Positions 1-11,682 of a stretch of 64,000 nt of DNA are shown one piece after another. Under the pieces are notes generated by a model, which did not search any database, was not told the origin of the DNA, and worked only from the letters and a program-made list of their open reading frames with translations. Position numbers and translations under genes: made by a program. Origin of the DNA: Stenopsyche tienmushanensis (lineage: Eukaryota; Arthropoda; Insecta; Trichoptera; Stenopsychidae); the NCBI GenBank assembly GCA_008973525.1, contig WACJ01000409.1:124001-188000 (forward strand), in the 5' to 3' direction. Each line of letters opens with the position of its first letter. Position 1 is the first letter of the stretch.

Positions 1-574
1 TTGATGGCCGATTCATCTTAATCGCAATTCAACCGTTATATGTAAAAAATACTCTATTGGTAGATAAATGTCTCCATAAACGTTGTCTCCGACGTTGATT
101 AAAACTGTTTTTAAACACCTTTTATTGATCATTTTAAATATCAATTTTATTACACTTAATAAGCATTTTATGATTTTTTCATTCTGTGTAAAAAAATATT
201 TAACCCCATAAGGTTTCATTCGAGTACTCTAGCAAAAATTATTGTGTTCGATGGCGTAGGTGGCTTGCTGGGTGCGCACAAATTAAGCTCGAAAGTTAAA
301 AGAAAGGATGCGATTGTATTCTTAGAAGTTATATTGAAGAAGTTTTATATTTATTAGGATACGCTTTTGAGATTCATTTGAGTTAAACCAAACAATACAA
401 TTATTGTGGTGTCGTATTATGATAATTTATCTTAATCTCTTTGCTAATGGTTTTTATTCCTCAATTATTTTATATTAGATATTAGTTGATATTGATTGTG
501 ACGATTAAAAGACTATGAGCAAGGCAAGATACTTGAAATATCAAAGAAGTAAACAAATATCGTGTTCGAATTCC
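1..574. other. Non-coding, nothing recognised
   Basis: AT-rich sequence with only short open frames that lack homology, plausible start contexts or splice structure. I see no RNA gene or repeat here. It lies upstream of the predicted promoter zone and ends where a dispersed repeat begins. Confidence 0.6.
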
Positions 575-870
575 AGTGACTCATAAAGAACATTCTTACA
601 CGTTGAGCTCAGAGACAGACAGAGACGGAAATGTCTTACATTTTAAGTTTGGATAAAATATCTTACAGGTCGGAGATTGTGAATGGAAGAGAGTATCTTG
701 TGTACATCGTACGATTGTATAGATCGTTAACCCAAATTTATCGACTAATAATGGTATATGAATGATATAATTAATCGATTCCAAGTGTATTGTTTATGTT
801 TATTTGAAGAAATTATCGAATATTGTGTGCTATCGACATTGTTTATTTATTTATGTACAAGCTTCATACA
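575..870 (+). repeat. Dispersed repeat, copy A
   Basis: This stretch is clearly related to 7505-7860. Shared blocks include TTGAGCTC followed by GAGACAGACAGAGAC near 603 and 7533. Near 705 and 7607 both have ACATCG, ACGATTGTA, a short variable piece, then CCCAAATTTATCGAC. Near 775 and 7778 both have AATCGATT and GTGTATTGTTTATGT. The copies differ by substitutions and indels, so they are old. Neither carries a recognisable coding domain. In copy B the homology lies just downstream of a pogo-like terminal inverted repeat, so this is probably transposon-derived, but the family is unknown. Confidence 0.7.
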
Positions 871-1559
871 CGCTGCAACGATTCTGAGAGATAAGTGGAT
901 TTATACGACGATAAGAGGCGGACAAGCAAATATAGCATCTAAGATTATGATGATTTAAAATTAGCTCATTATTCAAATGGTTCAAAATAATATATATGTT
1001 TATAAATACTTTTTTATACTGAATTAAGCTAATTTGACTTTGAATTTTTTTGTTATTATTAAATACATAACAGAAAAGTATTAAATGTGAATCTAATTAT
1101 TTTTAGCCAAATATTGGTTCAAATTCAGAATATGGGGGAAAAATTACTGTAACACCAAATTACTATTTCTGATCACATAAAATAATATTTTTTTTTTTTT
1201 TGCCCATTCTTCTATTTAAAATTTCTATTCTAACTTCATCACACGTGGAATAAAATGAACAATCAAACATAATTCATTTTTAATTAAATTAAATTATTGT
1301 GTTTACTTTTGTTGTATTTTAATGTCGACCTTAGACAAGGAAAATGATTTGTTATATATATAGTTTCGTTTTCGTCTAACAAATGGCATTCTTAAATTTT
1401 TTATTGATTCTAATGTTTCTATGTGGGTGAGACCGGTTTTCTGAATCATGTGTATCAATCACGACGATTTAATAACAATGCCGAATCGGGTGTAATATTC
1501 GCTTTCATTCACTTTACGATTATTTATGTACGAAAATATGCATTGTGATTATAAATCGG
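871..1559. other. Non-coding, nothing recognised
   Basis: AT-rich spacer between the repeat and the GC-richer leader of the predicted gene. It contains homopolymer T and A runs around 1190 and no coding or structural signal I can support. Confidence 0.55.
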
Positions 1560-2065
1560 GATCGAAATAGTAGAATGAATTGCGAGTGTCCGTAGGCGAT
1601 TTGGGTTCGACGGGCGTATGTCAGTGTGTGTGTATGTGGGAACGGTGCTGAACGTGTAGCAGGTTCTTCATCTTCAGGAGGTGTACGATAGGCGTGGAGT
1701 GGGGGGGCCGTCGTCTCCCTCAATGAAGGTGGTGTGAGTCAGTGTCCCTAGCGTGTTCGCTGTGAGTGAGCGCGGTGGCAGTGCGAGTTGCATCCGTTGC
1801 ACTCGGCTAATGTCAAAGTACCATGCAACATGCTACCCCTTAACCCGCGGAGCGCGTCTTCCGGGACAGTGATTAACCCGCGGCATGTGATCTCAACTAA
1901 CAACAAACGCACACTGCAAGTGATCGTATCTTAACAGTTGACAACTTCATCCGCTCCTTCGTGTCGTCGATAACTATCTCGTGTTATTTATTGGCCGAGT
2001 GTTGTAGTGTTAACATACTTGTTTCTGTGATTACGACTATATGCATCCGCGGATAAACTTCGTGT
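1560..2065 (+). promoter_or_regulatory. Probable promoter and 5' untranslated region
   Basis: Base composition shifts here from AT-rich to GC- and CpG-rich, in an otherwise AT-rich window. An arthropod initiator-like TCAGTG sits at 1739-1744. Two identical copies of TTAACCCGCGG lie at 1840-1850 and 1873-1883. The zone ends at the first coding ATG, and an in-frame TAA at 2054-2056 closes the reading frame upstream of it. No TATA box is obvious. The exact transcription start is not determined, and part of the zone may be 5' UTR rather than promoter. Confidence 0.5.
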
Positions 2066-2126
2066 ATGATGGATAAAGTTGCCACCAGGCAGATGGATCA
2101 GCTCAGTCTAAGCCTCAGCGTTTTAG
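2066..2126 (+). CDS. First coding exon of an unidentified gene
   Basis: A short open exon starts with two consecutive ATGs (2066 and 2069) and encodes a peptide beginning MMDKVATRQMDQL, followed by a Ser/Leu-rich stretch (LSLSLSVL). An in-frame TAA at 2054-2056 limits the upstream frame, so one of these ATGs is the likely start. The exon is left in phase 1 after a single G, and the boundary TTTTAG then GTAAGG is a strong splice donor. The CpG-rich leader just upstream supports a real 5' end. I do not recognise the N-terminus, and no function can be assigned. Short N-terminal exons followed by giant introns are typical of insect developmental and RNA-binding genes, which is context only. The alternative is chance; the donor match and GC-rich leader argue against it. 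Confidence 0.5.
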
Positions 2127-2132
2127 GTAAGG
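2127..2132 (+). promoter_or_regulatory. Splice donor of exon 1 (GTAAGG)
   Basis: GTAAGG directly follows ..TTTTAG at the end of the open exon and matches the U1 consensus at most positions. It would open an intron in phase 1. No convincing coding exon follows for at least 60 kb, so the intron is very long. Confidence 0.5.
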
Positions 2133-4156
2133 ATCGACTGCCAAATTTATGCTATCAAAATCACGATTAACACAACTATCCGAATCCATGCACCCAATAT
2201 ATTTGGGTGTCATTTTGTACGCGAACTTTTTTGTCTGTCATCAATCCTTCCTTATTGGGTCATTAACAATAACAACAACAACAAAAATCAAAGCACATGT
2301 TAAAGACGTCGCTACATTGTACACACAAAGCAAGATCTGTATGGAATCGAATTTATTTCACACTGAATGCATCATTTGGTTTTGGCACAATTTTGAGTTC
2401 ATTAACCATGCCTCGCATCCATGCGTCATCCCGGATGGAATATATGTATTTTAGGCCTCATTACCGCGCATGCATTTTTGAATCAATTCCATATGTTTTG
2501 TTTATGATTCCAACGTGCAAGCCGGTTTGCTTAATATTTTTGTTATAGGATCAAAGCAAGACAAATTAATTTACGCCAATGACCCATCATCGGATGAATG
2601 AACGTCCATGCACCGCGTCGACATAAACACGCACATTACCATGCATACGCTCGCCATTCAAACGCTTCCAAAACGATTTTTGATACAGTGATTTAAGAAC
2701 AAATTTGTATTGCTCTATGCACGTTGATTGGCCTTGTGTTTCGGTTTTTAACGAAGGTCTTTTTCTAGCACGTCCGTTCATTAAAAAAAAAAACTAAAAA
2801 TGTCCGAATGAACTTGTCCAGCATTAGGACACTCTATAATTAAGCCAGATCAATATCTACAATTGACATACATATTAATTTTTACGCAACTACCGTAAAG
2901 TACAATCATGATCCAAGGCGACTCAATCAATATTTGTGGTCTGTTATTGGCAATTATATTTTTTTTTTGTCGTTCTGCATTATCTCGGAGATCTACGGAA
3001 TGAGAATTGATTGACACTTTCACGGGGCACAAACGCGCCAAAAAAAATTATCAGGTAAATCTTTTTTTGTGGTCTCGGACTGGTCGTTGCTAGAACCAGT
3101 TCTCTAGTAGGCCCTTAAATAATTAAAGTAAACGCCTTTTAACCGCATTATAGGACGCTTTGACGGGTCTTCCCGCAGATAAGAGTGTATATGTTCGATA
3201 AATATATATTGGGGGGATATCTTATCGTATCACTATTTGAGTTTGCGGTTATTTACCGCCGATTAAATAAAATGTCGGAATGCGCAGATGATTTAAGGCG
3301 TTTTTTGTTCGTGTTGCAATTTTGACAAATTACAGTGGATGATTGCGTTTTAACATGTTTTTGCGCCTTGGCATTTAATGAAAAATTGCCAATGACAATG
3401 TACGATGCGGCTTAATGCACCCGCTGCAGTTTCGACGGTTTCCATTAAATCATGCGCTGGATTGACTGCAACCAGTCGTCGATAAAAGCCTTGACCAGTC
3501 ATCATAGCAGATAACTGTAAACGCTTTGATGAATTGCTTTCAGCGAATTTTTTACCACGGCTTTGTGTCTATCGATGCAAAAACTCAATGCATTACCGTT
3601 CCAAAGCGCGAATGCATATCATGCATTTCTTCGATCTTTTCACGAAAATAATTTATTGAAAAGTGTCGACATTGACATGTCGGCTTGATAAATTACAAGT
3701 CATTTTATCGGAATACTGTTTGCGAATGTTTTCAAGAAACGTGTCACGGTCGATGTGTATACATTATTTTGGAACATCTAAACATATAATCAAGCGGCTA
3801 ATAACGTGATTTATTAATTTGATATGCTCCAAAGCCCAAACGTACACTATATTTGATCATGCCGTAATAAAAAAAAACGAATTTTCCATCACATCAAGAT
3901 CTTCAATTCAGATTCAAATCCTTAGAAGATATGATTAGTGACCACATTTTAATGCGTTTTGATAGAAATATACAAGAAAATACTAAATAATTATGTAGCA
4001 TATGACGTTAAACACGAAACCAAAACGAATTTCAGATCTACAAACATGTTGTGCACCTTTGATTACGTATAAAAATATCATTATGTCTCTTTTAGGGACA
4101 GATTTTGTTCAACAGCTGTTTATTTATTGTATAGTCGACTTCAGTTATTATAGTTG
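2133..4156 (+). other. Intron sequence, nothing recognised
   Basis: AT-rich sequence with no homology-bearing frames. A short CAA-rich run lies at about 2268-2284. I see no exon with both splice sites and no terminal inverted repeats. Confidence 0.5.
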
Positions 4157-4472
4157 CAGTAGACTCTCGATTATCCGGGCTAATGCTGGGGAGGATGGAC
4201 ACAAATAACTGGAAAACACGGATAATCAAAATCATAAAATTTCTGTTTGGTTTCGAATATGATATCATATTTTCAATACAAATTTTTGTTTCATGATTTC
4301 AATACTTATTTTTAATTCCGAAAAATTCGGGATTGAAATTTTTATCTAACAGAAATCGTACACTTCACCAGCACGATGAAGGCTACTAAATCGAGACATT
4401 TCCGCCGAAATCTGGACGCTTGGAAACAGTGGCGTAACTATCAATTAGTGAACTTAGGCGACTCGGTTGGTG

Positions 4473-4657
4473 TTTTAACCTTTCTCTACCGGTGATGTAT
4501 TTACTACACTTCGACTCTAATAATGGAAATATCGATATGAAATATAATAGATACGGGGTTCAGAATTTTTGTATTCCTCCGTAATATAATTATGTATCAC
4601 ATCAAAGTATTATAGTATATAAGTGTCCATCTGCGGCGACGGAAATAAATAATTTGT
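4473..4657 (+). repeat. Dispersed repeat, plus-strand copy
   Basis: About 185 bp closely matching the reverse complement of 14051-14232. Shared blocks include TACCGGTGATGTATTTACTA, TCGACTCTAATAATGG, ATATCGATATGAAATATA, GGTTCAGAATTTTTGTATTC and GACGGAAATAAATAATTTG. The left edge begins TTAACC, a possible TTAA-class transposon end, but I found no matching right end. This copy lies inside the 4157-5007 element; the other copy has no such flanks. Confidence 0.8.
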
Positions 4658-4689
4658 CGGGAAATCGGGAATTTTGCGAGTTTTAGTCC

Positions 4690-4941
4690 GTGTCTCAGCA
4701 GAAAAGAATTTGTTCAGTCACATTGATGGTGTTATATGAAAATGGGGGCTCACGAGGTCATCAACTCGAACTAGCATTTAAATATCTAATTACGAGTTCC
4801 GTGGAGGCTGAGCGTGCATTTTCAGCAGCAAGTTGTCTGACTTCCAAAATCAGATCCAGACTAAATGACGAAATAATATTTGAGTTTGAAATTTTGGCTT
4901 TTTTATGTGCATCTCATAATAAAATAAGAAGAAAAAAATAA
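4690..4941 (+). pseudogene. hAT transposase C-terminal (dimerisation) fragment
   Basis: The open frame encodes a hAT dimerisation signature: ITSSVEAERAFSAAS, then TSKIRSRLNDE and a short hydrophobic tail ending RRKK. In hAT transposases this C-terminal motif mediates oligomerisation. The homology begins about a third of the way into the frame, so the ATG at 4690 is not a real start. The catalytic parts of the transposase are absent upstream, so this is a remnant. It ends 66 bp from a terminal inverted repeat, as expected for the tail of an element's own gene. Confidence 0.75.
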
Positions 4942-5007
4942 TATTTTTCAGGCACAGATAATCTGCAAATTCGGATAATTCGCATCCGGATAATCGAGAG
5001 TGCACTG

Positions 5008-7271
5008 TACGTGAAAATTTAATTTTGTATCGAATGTGTAGTATCGCCGTATATATCGGCATTATCTTTTTGGCCAGGCTTTTAGAAACAATGGACAATC
5101 TTATCGGGGCGATGTTCTGTGAAATTTTCGATCATGTGTTATCTTTTCCCTCCATGATCGTCGTTATTTTCTCAGTCGTTTCCCGGAAAGATCGTTTTCG
5201 TTATTGATACTAATATCTTTATCTATTTAAGGTTTTGGTCGATTTGTATTAACACATCAATTGCGGATGCACTGCGCTCGTTTGCCCCCTGATGCGGGCA
5301 ATCTTTCAGCATCGGGCGTAGAAAACGTATATTCACATATAATGTCAACATATTTAATTTTCAAGATAATACTCAACAAGTATTCCGCACCAATTTGTTA
5401 TTCAATTCTTAAAATATTTTAAAAACCATAGTGGTTTGTGTTTTTTTCGTTTTATAATATTAGCATCTCGTTAGCTAATCGATAATTTATGACAACTTTT
5501 TTGGAAGAAATTTAAATTTGTATGATGCATTTCAATGATCTGTATCCTTCTTTGCATAATCGCATTTACGTAATCCATGAAAATATCTATTATTAATGTT
5601 GATCTATTATTTTAATATTTAAAATGGCGACCACTGCGCTACCGTTGACAGTCTAATAATTCCATCACAATCACAATATTGTCATCTTATTTTTAAATCG
5701 TGTTTTTTTTAACATTGTTCTTATGATCGCATGGACTTTGCATCAAGACTTTCTTGCTGTGTTTACACGTTTGTCATTTGACGTCATGTTGACACAAGTA
5801 CAAGACATGTCCTGTTGAAAATAATTTTGGATTGCTTTGCTTTATAAGTCAATATTTAGTCGCTTGGGTGAAATGATTTTATTGGGTCAACGCGTATGAT
5901 GCGGTTTCCATAGCAGTCACCCCGCGCTTCGTGCGGGCTGTATGCATTTTGGTCGTATTTTATCGTGCTTCGATCGAAATCGTGTGTTTCGATGATATCG
6001 AATAATATAAAGAGAATTCTGGAATCTGTCAGAATCGGAGATGGCGAGATAGCAATTATGGCGATGTCGGATTTAGCGAACGGTCGGTAATGCATCGGGG
6101 CCGCATATCTCGCATGGACGACTGCAATTACAATGCACATTTGCATATCGCACAAAAGCACACGCGTGCAGAGAAGTTAACGTTTCGCAAGGCACATTGT
6201 CCTCGTTATATATACACAATTTGTTGGTTTGACAATGAATCGCCGTCGAGGCAGCTCACCCGGTCAAATTGTCTTCTGACATCATAGGACACCTGTAAGA
6301 GACAAGCGACTTGTCTTGCCCAACACCGGCTGCTTGTGTGTTTAGCGACAAAACCCAACTAAAACCTACTTCCTTTCATATCGATTTGCTTTGCCGAACG
6401 TGTTGGTGCCGAAGCAATTTATCAAATTTGACTGACATCCACCCGAATTTAAAATGCCGGCACATATCCATTTATACGAACGGTATACAACAGCCTGCGT
6501 GACAAGCGCCATATTTTTACATAAATAAAGCCTGCCGATACGTAACGACGTGTGCTTTTCATGCGAGTATGCCAATCGAATGGCTTTGATGACTAAACAG
6601 CGCACTTCATTATCGATTCGCGGAGGATAATCCCATAATTCTGCGAATCCAATTTGCGATGGCGTTGTTGAAGTCTCTGCAGTGAGGAGATACGTTTATG
6701 CATTGTCAGATAGACTCGAATATAATTTGTAGCTAAATAGACATAATCTTTTCTTGAATGGTGCCAGAGAACGCGTGAAACGAACCAAACTATAATACCA
6801 TCCGAGCAGACTCATGGTATTAAAGATGCCAGTGAACGAACTACGGTAATAACTCTTTGGCAAATACCTCGTCAATAATAAACGCTCGGATCGTAATGCA
6901 ATTGGAAAATTGTGTATTCAATGATTTGCGTTTCGGCTTTCGGCGTCGTTAATTATTTAAATCTGGTCATAAGAAAAATATATGAAATTTATTGAGACAC
7001 GGTTCAGGAAACACCTAATTTTTGTTACCATTGAAAAGTGAGAGTTGTGTATTTATCGTTATTGTTTTTATTACATTTCACCGTTATTTATTAACAATAT
7101 CAAAGCCAGCAATCGATAAAGAACATTACATTATCAAATTTATTCGATCAGTGAACGATGACTTGCCGATGGAAAAACTGTACATAAGCAAAGAACGCCG
7201 AATCAATTTGACGTACATAATTTGATAAGCTTTGAGAAAAAATCATTTAAAAAAAGTAAAAATGATATGTA
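5008..7271 (+). other. Intron sequence, nothing recognised
   Basis: No homology-bearing frame, repeat end or RNA gene seen. Short frames on both strands are composition artefacts. The part around 5880-6130 is somewhat richer in GC and CpG, and could be regulatory. Confidence 0.45.
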
Positions 7272-7860
7272 CAGTGTATTCTTGATTATCCGGGTCAATG
7301 CTGGGGAGGAAGGGCACGGATATCTGATAAACGCGAATACTTCGTATCACCGAATGTTTCCTTAGTTTCGATTATAATATATTAACATTATAATTTTTTT
7401 CATAATTTTAATACTCATTATTTAAATTTTTTTTGAGCCCAATCAAAAAAATCGTGTTTTAACCTCTAAAGGAGTACTATCCCAGAGCCTGGGACCTCCC
7501 CTCCACTATTCAGAACGAGCACTCTTGTACATTGAGCTCGGAGACAGACAGAGACAGAGAGAGAACGTAACGCAGTTCGAAAGACAGAGACGAAGAGCTT
7601 CCCCGCATACATCGCACGATTGTACAAATCGTTAGCCCAAATTTATCGACCAATAATGATTTGGATTTCCAGTTTGTTATATTTTTGCTTGAAGAAATGA
7701 CTGAATATTGTGTTCGTCGCTGTGTTGTTGAATGAGTCTTTGTCCGATTATCATTTCCTTCTAAAGCAGGAGCAAATGAATCGATTTCTTGTGTATTGTT
7801 TATGTAAAAAAAATGACGTGGTCTTGTATGCTATCAACAGTGCTTATTTACAATTGACTC
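7272..7860 (+). repeat. Dispersed repeat copy B with pogo-like left end
   Basis: It starts after TA (7270-7271) with CAGTGTATTCTTGATTATCC, then GGGTCAATGCTGGGGAGGA. The first ~170 bp are a diverged copy of the left part of the element at 4157. From about 7505 the sequence instead matches repeat copy A (575-870). The right end is not defined. It therefore links two repeats that are separate elsewhere, and is either a larger relative of both or one element inserted beside another. A GA-rich run lies at 7540-7565. No transposase domain is readable. Confidence 0.6.
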
Positions 7861-10800
7861 TGCCTCGAATTGAAGATTGTCTTACGCTGAACGACGTTAT
7901 AAAATATTTCTTAATACATACATCAAAAATTTTCCAATCTTTATCTTAGAGCCTATTTAGAAAGTTCATCAGTTAATTATTATATAGGACTTATGGTCGG
8001 TTGTTGAATTGTTAAAATTGAATTTTAGCAAGCATTTGATGAATCTGCCATCGTGAGCTGATGGCAAATTAATTTTTGACCAATCACCCATCAGTAATGA
8101 ATCACGGTCTTAGTGTCGCATGATAATTTCGTGAAATATACGATGGCAATAATAATTAAAAATTATCGAACAGTAGTGCTTTTAACGCAGACGAATCTGC
8201 CGAAGAGGAAGCATTAATTTTCGAATAATTTTATGTGAGATATTAAAACTTTGGCATGTGGACGTTTTTATTAATTTTTAATCAAGCGCCGCGTATATTA
8301 TGCATGCATTTTCATATTTATGACTCTTAGGGTCCGAAGGCCCATAAAGCTGGACATTAATTAATTTGTACTTAAAAATCGAAGAAAAATATTTACGACC
8401 ACATCGACGACGTCTTTGGTCGAAATTCCGGTTGTGCAGAGGAAGACCGGTCGTTTTTACGGATTACCATAATACGATTATGATTGCGGGTTCAAAACGG
8501 ACGGCCGTCGATTCGATGTTTTATTGAAAAATTAAACTGCACATTTATTACGGCGGTTAATTATTTCGACGATGGAACGAATTTAGAATTTATGCGATTT
8601 TAAATTGCGATTTGTTTTATGGACATACCGATGCTTGCGAACGCCCCAACATTAACTGGCCACCCTCATTGAGTCTTAGGTGAACAAAGATACCTTCGAG
8701 AACAAAGCTCCGAGGAAACAATCATCGGCGTTTACATTGAAATTACCTGGAAATTCAAAAGTGGATGATCTTGAACGATCTTGACTGTTTCTGGCATAAT
8801 ATGATAATTAATTTAAATACATTTTTGTTCAAAGAGTGGTAATCGAGCTTTAAGCTCGTGCTTTGCATATTTATTAACCGGTAGCACGATTTGTATTGAA
8901 TTGACGTGTGTAAAAATGTTGTCATAAACATATACGAAGAATTTATTGCTTCTTTATGTAGAAGCATTTAATTAAAAAAAAAAATCACCCATGTTTCTCA
9001 CATTATGATCATAATTGAAATAATTACTACCAACAAACACGACCATTAAAATCGCTTTATTCATGAGATTTCGCCATGAAAAATTACCATTTTCTTGAAA
9101 ATATTTTGTGAGAAAACATTTTATAAAATTGTAGATGAAAGATGGATGAATGCCATTAAATTGCATTGGATCAAATTAAAAATGTCTTAAGCAAGATGGT
9201 TGGGTAAATCAGAAAAATTGCCCAGATTAATCGACGTCAGACAAAAAAATTGACCCACTTCTTGGTGTTTTTAATTGAATAAAAATTATCTAAACATTCG
9301 AACAACATTTCAAATATAAACATCATGTTTCATTGAACGTTTATTAGCGTCTATTGACTCCGTTTATCGTCGTCTTATCCGAGTTATTTATAAAGAATTT
9401 ATCGTCGGCGCCATTCGATTGCAATTAGACTATAAAAAGCATGCAGAATTAGATAGGGAGCATTAAAACAGGATGTCCATTATGTATAGACGATGCTAGA
9501 TAAGTAGACGCCAGTCTTCTTCAAATTCGCTGTCCTGAATTCGCATTGTCTTATGAAGCATCCATAAATTTGTGGCAATATCTCAGATAAACTCTGTAGC
9601 CAAATTCGTGCGAAATTTATGAGTAATTAATATAAATACACTCTGCTTTTATATGCCCACTTAACATGTTAAAAAACTTTTATGGACTTCGTATAACACG
9701 GATTTACATTACACGATGTTTTCATGGAACCACATAACCGTGTTACTTTATATATAAAAAACGATGTCTGAATGTCTATAAGCACGTTAGAAACGTTGAA
9801 TTATTATTTTTTTTATCGAATATGAGTTAATTATATTGATTATTGAGATATTTTGATCATTCAGATCTAATAGCACGCTTAGATCGACGAAACTCGTATG
9901 CGATTAGATTCAATGCAAAAAATGCATTAACGTTGCCATTTGACGAAACTATCGATAATCTGTCTATTCATTTCAGTGTAATGTGACACGAATGCCAATT
10001 AGACATAGCGTTTAAAGTTCATGCGAATAACCTGTATTATATTTCAAGTGACGATGCATGATAAAAATCGCATTCAGCAACGATCTTCCAGCGATCGCAC
10101 CCACGCTAGATCGATTTGCTCCATAAACATTCAGCTTTATCATCCAACAAAGCTCTCAATCAAGGCTACATCTTCATTTCGCAAATTAAATATCGCTATT
10201 TTCTTCCGTCAGTCATAATAATAAATCAGATCATTCAGGCCGCATCTTAATATTATTTTAATCTCGGAGCATCGCCGAGCAACATCATCATCAAACATTT
10301 GATCGGCACGAATTTGTGCCACGCCGAAAAAAAATCGCACGGATCGAACATTGATTAATTGAGCGATTTTTCAATTAACATCAATAATTAATCGCACAAG
10401 TGTCGAAGCGTCCATATTGAGGCGGAGCGAATCATTATAAAAACGCGCCCCGTCCGTCACGTGTTAAATACACGGCTCTCAATCATCGCAATTATTTCAT
10501 TAAATCGGCGATATCATTTGTGCACATAAATTGCACTGCGAAATTGCATCCCGATTAACAATATTCCGCATTTGCATCTGTCATAACAGGCAGTAAATAA
10601 TCAATTCTGCGTACCGCAATTTTGTCCCAAGGATTTATTCAAATCGATATGTGCAGTCTGATAGTATATTGGAGGAAGATAAATTTCAGAAGTGGCATTT
10701 TAATAAATGAGAAAAAAACCCGTTTTTATTAGGCGCCGAAGTGGCATCTTTAAGGCTTTAGATCTCCTATATTGCCTCTCGGCACGCGAGATGGTTATTA

Positions 10801-11682
10801 CATTAATCAGTAGGCATTCATCAACATAATGCATATTTTCACGTATTAAAATACGAAAAAACCATTATGTAATCTGTGTCTTTGTTTCCATTCGTTATGT
10901 TGTTATGTCATGGTTTTTATACAAGGCCGAATTTGAATCTTGTAATTAATTTTGGGATGTCAGAGTACGTCTAAAGCTTATTATGACGCGTCGTAGTGGA
11001 GCAATTAATATTAGGCTCGGGTGTATGATGGAATGTGTTATAATTGCATGTTTGTATTATAATAGATTGTCACATTAACCTTCTTGAAGCTACACGACCC
11101 CTAAATATTAATTTACATAAGACGAAAATCGTACAAATTAAAATTTTGCCGTCATCGAGACACATAGCATAATGCAATAAGCATCCAATTAATTTGAAAA
11201 TTTGACTACAGAGGGTAATAATCCCTTATTTAAGGCTACTCTATTATCATGTATACGTGGTTTGGCTATTAAATAACGAGATTGGACTTATGTGGATCAA
11301 ACCATATTACAAGGGTCTATCGAAAAGACCCTAGCCCTTCTCAGTTCAGCTTATGGTATGATGATAGTTCAATAACAATTTATCATGTTTTAAATATAAA
11401 GGTATAATTCAATAAATTCCGTGATATATTGCAAACCATTCGAATTCCACGAAGAAAGAAGTGCACTGCTTGCATTAAAAATTGCTTGCAATTCTGATAA
11501 ATGCAATTGAGGAATGTGCATATGTATCGATTTTATTTAAATAGTACAGTTTTGCAATTTTGGCGTGTATTTATAACTGTAAAATACTACATAATATACA
11601 TAATACTTTGTTGATCTTTTGTGATTCTGATTAAATTGCTTAAAAAAGGTTAGTTCCTAAATGAATGCATGTTTTGAATTAA
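7861..11682 (+). other. Intron sequence, nothing recognised
   Basis: No coding homology or transposon ends. A small hairpin (AGGGTCT 11312-11318 with AGACCCT 11326-11332) is the only local structure noticed. Confidence 0.45.

Larger units (their letters stand above)
4157..5007 (+). mobile_element. DNA transposon with pogo-like ends and a hAT C-terminal domain
   Basis: The left end reads CAGTAGACTCTCGATTATCC. The right end, reverse-complemented, begins CAGTGCACTCTCGATTATCC, giving an imperfect terminal inverted repeat of about 20 bp. TA follows the right end (5008-5009), but TA does not precede the left. The left end continues with GGGCTAATGCTGGGGAGGA, which recurs almost identically at 7289. 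A hAT dimerisation-domain frame lies 66 bp inside the right end. Such CTCGATTATCCG ends are familiar from pogo/Tigger elements, so either this is a hAT with similar ends or two elements are nested. A hAT-like CAGTGGCGTAAC at 4429 and a separate repeat (4473-4657) support a composite. No intact transposase remains. Confidence 0.65.

Noticed and set aside
11311..11333. AGGGTCT/AGACCCT hairpin
   Set aside because: Seven-bp stem without GC-rich context, terminator role or repeat elsewhere; expected by chance in 64 kb.
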